This document shows positions 1 through 4,799 of a stretch of 5,513 bases of DNA, piece by piece. The translations under genes and the position numbers were made by a program. Within the stretch, counting starts at the first letter, position 1, and every line of letters starts with the position of its first letter. Under the pieces are notes generated by a model. That model was not told where the DNA came from. It ran no database searches and saw only the letters and a list, made by a program, of their open reading frames with translations. This DNA is from Patescibacteria group bacterium (GTDB taxonomy: Bacteria; Patescibacteriota; Minisyncoccia; Phycocordibacterales; JANLHH01): contig JANLHH010000111.1 of NCBI GenBank assembly GCA_024654605.1, positions 1-5,513 on the forward strand, written 5' to 3'.

Positions 1-708
1 TTAACCAAATAAGCCCATTGGATCACGGCTTGAGTTTTTATCAACAGCATAGCGACTTGCGTCTGCATTAATCCGTGCTACCTGAATTGCCGCCTGATAC
101 TGTTTCTCAGCAACAGCCAATCGGTTTGCAAGTTCCTTCTCTTGCATCGTAAGCTCAATTCCCGCACTAGCTTTGGCAAGTAGGGAGTTTAATGTCATCT
201 GCATATCCTCGCTGTAGCCTGATGCCTCACGGGCAAATCGGTCTGCCATAAATGCCTGTTCTTTTTCATAGGGTAAGAGTTCCTTTTGCTGTGCGGTCTG
301 TTCAAAGCCAACACGGGTTGCCAACTGATCCTGCGCACCGGCTACTGCCCCCTCAGCTGACGCAACAAGAGGAGTCATCGCGCTTGACCGTGTATCAACG
401 ATGCGTGCCAGTTGGTTTGCGTTAACATCATATCCTTTGGTAGCCTCGCCGTAGGTATAGGGAATCTGTGTCAATGTATTTCTTAGCATCCCTGCGTTCT
501 GTTGAAGTTGTGGAAGTCCAAGCTCACGACCAATTCGCTCGTACATATGCGGTAAGTTTTCCTGTCCCGCTATCGCTCCACGGTATCTATCTAAATAGCC
601 CGTCTCCTCAGTCTTCATTCCCGCATTAAAATCTGTTCGTCTTTGTGGTATCCCACCAACATACGAGTCAACCTCTTTATAAAATTCATCAGCTTTTGGT
701 ACTGCCAT
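1..708 (-). CDS. Uncharacterised helical phage protein, possibly an internal virion or tail-associated protein
   Basis: The reading frame is complete: ATG at 708-706 and TAA at 3-1, giving 235 residues. I do not recognise a named family. The N-terminal third (about 1-100) is mixed, with a motif DSYVGGIPQRR near residues 14-24. Residues about 110-222 look like long amphipathic helix, rich in Ala, Gln, Glu, Lys and Arg (for example EKELANRLAVAEKQYQAAIQ near 190-209), ending in a short polar tail with Gly-Leu-Phe-Gly. There is no Cys or Trp, no signal peptide and no membrane segment. Its place after connector and tail genes, and its helical character, suggest an internal, ejection or tail-associated virion protein; that is inference from context, and a scaffold or chaperone role is equally possible. 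No Shine-Dalgarno sequence precedes the ATG (upstream bases are ATATACACTT), and no other start exists upstream before an in-frame stop at 777-775. The gene lies downstream of a terminator, so it may have its own promoter or depend on read-through. Confidence 0.75.
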   Translation of the reverse strand: MAVPKADEFYKEVDSYVGGIPQRRTDFNAGMKTEETGYLDRYRGAIAGQENLPHMYERIGRELGLPQLQQNAGMLRNTLTQIPYTYGEATKGYDVNANQLARIVDTRSSAMTPLVASAEGAVAGAQDQLATRVGFEQTAQQKELLPYEKEQAFMADRFAREASGYSEDMQMTLNSLLAKASAGIELTMQEKELANRLAVAEKQYQAAIQVARINADASRYAVDKNSSRDPMGLFG

Positions 709-718
709 AAGTGTATAT

Positions 719-748
719 AAAAAAACCGATCCCTGTTTAGGATCGGCT
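719..748 (-). terminator. Rho-independent terminator after the 92-residue gene
   Basis: Read on the minus strand, CCGATCC (746-740), a seven-base loop TAAACAG (739-733) and GGATCGG (732-726) form a perfect seven-base-pair stem, extendable by a G-T and an A-T pair. It is followed at once by seven T residues (725-719). The other strand has no T-run after the hairpin, so it acts only in the direction of the genes here. It sits 41 bases after the stop of the 92-residue gene and would end the adaptor, tail protein and fibre-like transcript. It also stands between any upstream promoter and the 235-residue gene at 708, which makes its strength important for that gene. Confidence 0.85.
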
Positions 749-773
749 AAAATACCGTAATTATCGTAACTAA

Positions 774-803
774 ATTATACAACAAAAATCATGCCAGTGT
801 CGT
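774..803 (-). promoter_or_regulatory. Weak candidate sigma-70-type promoter upstream of the terminator
   Basis: On the minus strand an exact TATAAT lies at 779-774, with ACGACA (four of six matches to TTGACA) at 803-798 and an 18-base spacer. The predicted start, near 767, would fall only about 20 bases before the terminator hairpin, leaving a very short leader ahead of it and the gene that starts at 708. The surrounding gap is AT-rich, so a TATAAT by chance is likely, and the -35 part overlaps the end of the preceding gene. Treat it as a possibility only. Confidence 0.2.
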
Positions 804-1067
804 ACTTTCCCAAACTTCACTATCACGATTCCAAATATACAACTTACTTTCATCTTTTGCGAAATACGCTTGAGTACCCTGTGCCGTATCATCTCCGCGG
901 TCAGGTAAATCAGCTACGTCCCCATTTATAATGTATCGGTTTGCTTCACCCAAATGCCTCGTCTTTATTACGTCCGGGACAAGCATATCCTGCGTGATAC
1001 GTTTACTGGTCAATAACTTAACCTGCCTCTCAAGTTCCTCTACTCTTTTTTTTAAATCTGTTTCCAT
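789..1067 (-). CDS. Small phage fibre-like protein with N-terminal coiled coil
   Basis: ATG at 1067-1065 and TGA at 791-789 give 92 residues. Residues 4-20 form a regular coiled coil, with L5, V9, L12, V16 and L19 in perfect heptad a/d spacing. It is followed by an ITQDMLVPDVIKTRHLGE segment (24-41), which resembles the short Ile/Asp repeats that precede or form trimeric shafts in phage tail fibres. The C-terminal 28 residues (YFAKDESKLYIWNRDSEVWE) match in style the small beta domain seen at the ends of many phage tail proteins, where a Tyr-Phe, a Leu-Tyr-Ile-Trp and a final Trp are spaced in this way. A trimeric tail-attached fibre, collar or connector piece is the likeliest role, inferred from these features and from its position. 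The start overlaps the stop of the large tail gene by one base (TAATG), and a GGAGG lies eight bases upstream, so translation is probably both coupled and independently primed. Confidence 0.8.
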   Translation of the reverse strand: METDLKKRVEELERQVKLLTSKRITQDMLVPDVIKTRHLGEANRYIINGDVADLPDRGDDTAQGTQAYFAKDESKLYIWNRDSEVWESTTLA

Positions 1068-4000
1068 TATCCTATCCTCCGTTCTTTCTTGAGGTCATCA
1101 AACTCAACTGCTATGCCTTTAAGCTCAGGTGATGTGCCACTTGTTGACTCAAGATCAACTGCTACAAATAAATCGTTATATCTTAGGCTTTCATTTAAAT
1201 GACGGGCTAGAGTATCATCTGCCGTACTTGTTGATTTGGCGGTTGTCCAGTCACTCTCATCATCTATTTTATATTTTGTAGTAATCGTTTGCCCGTCCTC
1301 TAATGCTTTAAACTTAGAAGCTACGTTATTGAATAACTTTTCCTTCCACACCTTCTCATTATCCATGACCATAAATTCAAGACCACCTGTCGGGTAACAG
1401 TTATTTGACGAGTCAACATAATCAACACCATATCCTGTCAAATCCTTCCAACCTATGAGTAATTTCTGATTGACCGTTAAAAGCATTCCAATCTGGATAT
1501 TATCGGAAATTCTATTACCCGTTGAGATGGGGTAATCATACGTTAATATATCAGAATAGCGGATATTGGTTGATCCATACGTATACACGCCCTTTTCAAT
1601 ATCAGCCGTTCCAGCGCCTGACGCTCCATAGCGTATTAAAGACTTCCACATGACAACGGCACCCGGGTAAATCTCGGTGTAGGTATCCTCTGTAATTTTA
1701 GGTAGTCTTTTGACTTTATACGTGGTCTCTCCCCCTTCATAAATGAGCATATCCCCACTATATCCCGCCCATATATAGAGTCTTCCCTCTGCGCCAAGTA
1801 GGGCAGTTACCCCACCCTCTGGAATATCAATGTAAAAGTTATATGTTGATGCTGAGCCATCCCAGAAATAGACACGCCCCATATCGGTGTTTGTTACGCT
1901 GTCCCCTTTGATAACACCAATTGCGAGATATTCCCGCCAGTAGCCAAAAGCTCGTATTCTATAGCCTGCAGGTAAAACTATCTTATTTGGTTCATAGGTT
2001 GTAGCCTCAAACTTTGCAATATACCGCTCATTTCCAAATACAAGAAACTGTAAAAAAGGAGCTATCGGGTGAAAGCCCGTATCTTCTACTAAAAATTGAT
2101 AATACGTGGTATATGTTGCGGTTGATAGATCATTGCTATTTGTGGATCTGACTGTCCCGTCAACTACGGTTGATGTTATATGAAAATGATACTCCTGTGT
2201 AAAGTTAGTCAAAGGCCGCCATACCGCATCAAATACAAATTCATAGAGGCCTGTATTGAGGGCAGCATTTAAAACTGTCGTTGATGCGACCGTATTATTA
2301 TATTGATCATGTACCACCATAGTCCAGTCACCCGATCCCACAGCCTCTATATATACCTGAATAGACTTTTGCGGATCCTTAGTTGGGGTAAATGCCTTCT
2401 TATTTGAGCTTGTTTCCGATATGGCAGTAGTTAAAGCGTATGTATTACCAGTTGTCGTTGCCGACTGGTCTATATCAAGACGGGTCGTAGGGCTGGAATA
2501 GGGGACATCCGTTGAATAAACAGGTGTGTTAGTCAATGTTAAGTTATTGGCATTTGACGTATTGTCATTGGCATCTGAATTAAAGTCGTAATAGCCAACA
2601 AGCCCGATTGTTGATGATGAAATATGCTGTTTTAGGCCATATAAGAAATCCTCTTGAGTACGAACTCCTGCAAATACCCGTACCTCATCAATCAGGCCGT
2701 CATAAAACCCGGTCTTTGTCCCACCTGAGTTTTCATAGCCCCCAACCATAAACTCGCTTGCGTTATTGTGAATGGCAGAGGCAGTAGTTGCCGCTGTTCC
2801 AAGTGAAACGGCATTTAAGAGAAATTCTACAGTTTGTCCTGAGTAATCAAATACGGCACCTACCTGTTGCCATTTGGCAGTTTCTAGATTAGCTGGCTTT
2901 GAGTATGTTTCTGTGGTTGTTCCATCAGAGGATAAACTTAAACGTAAAACATAACCGTCACTTGATCCAAGATTCGGGTCTTGAAGTACAGTCAAGGTAG
3001 GATTTGTGGTTCCCGTATAAGAGGTTAAATAATCAAGATGCACTCGGCCATCACCTCCATTACCTCCTGTTTGTTGTGTTCCTGCATATCCACCAGTACC
3101 TCCAACTGCGGTAATTAATGCAGCACCTAACGTTGAGACTTGTCCTTTAAGTAAAATTGATCCTCCCGCTCCTCCTCCACCTCCCGAATACTCAACATCT
3201 GTACCATTCCATTGAGGACCAGAATTACCTCCATTGCCTCCTTTTGCCGAAATCGAACCTGTGACAGTAATTGTTACCCCTGATACAAATACAATTCCTC
3301 CACCTGATCCACCGGAACCAATAGTCTCACTAACGCCTCCTCCTCCATCATTGAAAGGAGCACCACCTCCTCCTCCAAAAGTCATGGTGGTCAAATCAGC
3401 TGCACCCGTAATCGTTGTTGCCCCTTTTCCACCTATGTTAGCAGGATCGGCAGTTGCAGGAGGTAATTTTCCTCCGTTTGTACCAATGGTTGAGTGTGAT
3501 CCTCCTCCTCCACCCGCTCCGTGTCCCCCACCGATTCCTCCACCTCCAGCATTTCCTAAAGCGGAATTACTATAATCAGCGTTATTCCATGATGATGAGG
3601 CTGTCCCTTCTCCTCGTGATGCAGGTGAATAAGTTTGAGTTATCGCAAGTGCTCCTCCACCTCTAAATCCACCACCCGTTGTAGCTGCTAAAGTATAAGG
3701 GCCCGGATGACCAGTAAATGTAGCACCAGTTGATCCTGCAGCTGATAAAATACCCGTTACCGTTACCGTACCATTTGCCAAAAATGCCAGTATGCCACCT
3801 ACTGTCCCATTCCATGCCTTAGTTGTATAAGTAATCCCTGAGTTTATCGTTACGTCGGTATATTGTTTAAGTACCCTCACCTGTGCGCCTGTCGCATAAC
3901 TTATATTTAACGGTTCAACGAGTGTGATCGTTCCTGCTGTATATGATTGAATTTTATTACGCATCCATGCCCCTGCATTTGTCCCCTGTGATTGATGTAT

Positions 4001-4798
4001 CAATATAACTTGATTTGCAGCAAAAGACGTATTAGTGGCAGACAGAGTATATGCCCCAGATGTCCCTGTACATGCCGAGTCTATTGGAGCCTCTGTGGTA
4101 TTAGTTGATATGGTAAGCGCCCCATCTGAGCCGTCACCGAAGTAATTACTAACTGTCCCTATATCAAATCTATATGATTTTGTAGTTCCCGACTCGTCCC
4201 ACTTTGAAACTAAGGTCATAGTTTCTCCACTTGCAGGCAGTGACTCGGGCTTAATTTGAGCGTCTATTGACAAACTCCCCGTAACTGAGAGACTTGCGGT
4301 ATCTGCACGTCCTGCGTATTGAGAGGATGCGGCCTCAAGATCAAGTGAATGGGTATTTAAAGGAACTCCACCCTGTGAACCAAAGAAATCATCGGTAAAC
4401 GTGGGTGCAGTTGCCGCTAAATTACCATAACGGCCAATAAGCTTGTCTGATGCGTAATAGAGGAAATCGTCCTCTGCAAAATAGGCTATGCCATTACCAT
4501 GACTATTTGGAACCGTGTGAAGAAGCGAATAGGCTGAACTTGAGTCTCTTAAATATATATTACCTGATGCGTCATAGATATATGTTTCGTCCTCTGATGA
4601 CACGTATTCACCCCACTTAGGTAGTGCTGTTATTACCGTTCCTGACTCTTTAATGGTGCGGGGAAGAAGGGTTACTAAATTAGGATCAGAGCGGACATCA
4701 ATAGAGCGCCCAAATAAATAGGAGTTTTCAATGCCATCCTCTGGAAAATCGGCAATACCGCCATTGAATTTTGAAACTGTAATCGTCTTTTTTGCCAT
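1067..4798 (-). CDS. Large tail protein: nozzle/beta-propeller-like scaffold carrying LamG and glycine-rich insertions
   Basis: ATG at 4798-4796 and TAA at 1069-1067 give 1243 residues. Residues 1-145 (FNGGIADFPEDG, then SIDVRSDPNLVTLLPR, then short Tyr-rich beta repeats) resemble the N-termini of podovirus tail-nozzle or stabilisation proteins. The same character returns at about 906-1243 (VFGNERYIAKFE, VYFWDGSAS, a Gly- and Tyr-rich repeat series, and a final SPELKGIAVEFDD strand). Between them lie: LamG first half about 146-213; glycine-rich module about 214-614; LamG second half and its tail about 615-769 (GLIDEVRVFAGVRT, then IGLVGYYDFN); and a beta-sandwich-like segment about 773-905 (YHFHITS). 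No signal peptide or transmembrane segment is seen, as expected for a virion part assembled in the cytoplasm. A hexameric tail tip with surface-exposed carbohydrate- or receptor-binding domains is the inferred role. A tailspike or a cell-surface adhesin is an alternative, less favoured because of the neighbouring adaptor. The start lies one base after the adaptor stop with no close Shine-Dalgarno sequence, suggesting reinitiation. Confidence 0.7.
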   Translation of the reverse strand: MAKKTITVSKFNGGIADFPEDGIENSYLFGRSIDVRSDPNLVTLLPRTIKESGTVITALPKWGEYVSSEDETYIYDASGNIYLRDSSSAYSLLHTVPNSHGNGIAYFAEDDFLYYASDKLIGRYGNLAATAPTFTDDFFGSQGGVPLNTHSLDLEAASSQYAGRADTASLSVTGSLSIDAQIKPESLPASGETMTLVSKWDESGTTKSYRFDIGTVSNYFGDGSDGALTISTNTTEAPIDSACTGTSGAYTLSATNTSFAANQVILIHQSQGTNAGAWMRNKIQSYTAGTITLVEPLNISYATGAQVRVLKQYTDVTINSGITYTTKAWNGTVGGILAFLANGTVTVTGILSAAGSTGATFTGHPGPYTLAATTGGGFRGGGALAITQTYSPASRGEGTASSSWNNADYSNSALGNAGGGGIGGGHGAGGGGGSHSTIGTNGGKLPPATADPANIGGKGATTITGAADLTTMTFGGGGGAPFNDGGGGVSETIGSGGSGGGIVFVSGVTITVTGSISAKGGNGGNSGPQWNGTDVEYSGGGGGAGGSILLKGQVSTLGAALITAVGGTGGYAGTQQTGGNGGDGRVHLDYLTSYTGTTNPTLTVLQDPNLGSSDGYVLRLSLSSDGTTTETYSKPANLETAKWQQVGAVFDYSGQTVEFLLNAVSLGTAATTASAIHNNASEFMVGGYENSGGTKTGFYDGLIDEVRVFAGVRTQEDFLYGLKQHISSSTIGLVGYYDFNSDANDNTSNANNLTLTNTPVYSTDVPYSSPTTRLDIDQSATTTGNTYALTTAISETSSNKKAFTPTKDPQKSIQVYIEAVGSGDWTMVVHDQYNNTVASTTVLNAALNTGLYEFVFDAVWRPLTNFTQEYHFHITSTVVDGTVRSTNSNDLSTATYTTYYQFLVEDTGFHPIAPFLQFLVFGNERYIAKFEATTYEPNKIVLPAGYRIRAFGYWREYLAIGVIKGDSVTNTDMGRVYFWDGSASTYNFYIDIPEGGVTALLGAEGRLYIWAGYSGDMLIYEGGETTYKVKRLPKITEDTYTEIYPGAVVMWKSLIRYGASGAGTADIEKGVYTYGSTNIRYSDILTYDYPISTGNRISDNIQIGMLLTVNQKLLIGWKDLTGYGVDYVDSSNNCYPTGGLEFMVMDNEKVWKEKLFNNVASKFKALEDGQTITTKYKIDDESDWTTAKSTSTADDTLARHLNESLRYNDLFVAVDLESTSGTSPELKGIAVEFDDLKKERRIG
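1076..1080 (-). promoter_or_regulatory. Ribosome binding site for the 92-residue gene
   Basis: Minus-strand GGAGG at 1080-1076 lies eight bases before the ATG at 1067, followed by a second AGGA. It sits inside the last codons of the large tail gene (the Arg-Arg-Ile-Gly end) and fixes the start of the small gene. It is the only convincing Shine-Dalgarno sequence at a gene start in this window. Confidence 0.7.
2084..2482 (-). other. Beta-sandwich-like segment after the LamG domain
   Basis: Residues about 773-905 of the large tail protein. The segment begins RLDIDQSATTTGNTYALT and continues through alternating hydrophobic strands (SIQVYIEAVGSGDWTMVVHD, ASTTVLNAALNTGLYEFVFD, WRPLTNFTQEYHFHITSTV) to TYYQFLVED. 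The pattern of a Gly-Asp-Trp-Thr turn, a Tyr-Glu-Phe-Val-Phe strand and a His-rich strand resembles carbohydrate-binding or jelly-roll domains, but I cannot assign a family. It separates the LamG from the second scaffold portion and may be a second binding domain or a structural spacer. Confidence 0.4.
2957..4159 (-). other. Glycine-rich beta module inserted inside the LamG domain
   Basis: Residues about 214-614 of the large tail protein. The first part (about 224-345) is beta-rich: DGALTIS, NQVILIHQSQGTNAGAW, KIQSYTAGTITLVEPL, AQVRVLKQYTDVTINSG, AWNGTVGGILAFLANG. The rest is dominated by glycine runs (about 374-382, 418-433, 475-488, 496-501, 539-547, 566-582) alternating with short valine/isoleucine strands, ending in GGNGGDGRVHLDY. 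From memory, the same order (a QVILIHQ-type strand, AWNGTVGGILAF, GGGFRGG, glycine runs, GGDGR) occurs in large surface proteins of diverse bacteria, including myxobacteria. This recollection needs a profile search. Glycine-rich sandwiches also form receptor-binding tips of some phage adhesins, such as phage S16 gp38, a possible functional analogue rather than a demonstrated homologue. Confidence 0.65.
3040..3670 (-). repeat. Low-complexity GGA/GGT triplet-rich coding region
   Basis: The codons of the glycine runs make a low-complexity tract. CCTCC appears about 23 times on the plus strand (GGAGG on the mRNA, counted by eye, overlapping words included). The 11-base word CCTCCTCCTCC occurs three times exactly (3336-3346, 3366-3376, 3501-3511). 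The tract is part of the reading frame and has no frame break. Proline-rich open frames on the plus strand here are its mirror image and not genes. Confidence 0.75.
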
Positions 4799-4799
4799 A

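Larger units (their letters stand above)
2492..4363 (-). other. LamG/concanavalin A-like domain split by an insertion
   Basis: Domain within the 1243-residue protein. The first half is residues about 146-213: HSLDLEAASSQYAG, the SIDAQIKP strand, LVSKWDESGTTKSYRFDI. The second half is about 615-715: YVLRLSLSSDGTT, AKWQQVGAVFDYSGQTVEFL, MVGGYENSGG, GLIDEVRVFAGVRT. A usual post-LamG tail with GLVGYYDFN runs to about 769. These are the classic landmarks of the LamG 3 / concanavalin A-like lectin fold, in the right order. If residues 214-614 are removed, SYRFDI runs directly into YVLRLSLSS, as in an uninterrupted LamG. The fold commonly binds glycans or proteins; no ligand can be read from this sequence. 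The coordinates include the insertion. Confidence 0.75.

Noticed and set aside
3234..3575. Plus-strand open frame encoding a proline-rich protein
   Set aside because: It is the exact mirror of the glycine runs of the large tail gene (CCTCC against GGAGG) and has no ribosome binding site or family resemblance of its own.
3454..3666. Plus-strand open frame within the glycine-rich region
   Set aside because: It is a Leu/His-rich shadow of the same low-complexity stretch, lying opposite a convincing long gene.
3040..3670. CRISPR array or tandem repeat locus
   Set aside because: The repeats are irregular, three-base periodic and explained by glycine codons; there are no uniform repeats with unique spacers.
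4120..4160. Short direct repeats marking the borders of the glycine-rich insertion
   Set aside because: Both borders share GTGACGG and a Gly-Ser-Asp-Gly-like peptide, but seven bases in a Ser/Asp/Gly-coding context is too little to claim a duplication scar.
1067..4798. Diversity-generating retroelement variable region in the large tail gene
   Set aside because: No reverse transcriptase, no template repeat and no C-type lectin-like C-terminus is visible in the window. A template could lie outside it, but nothing here points to one.
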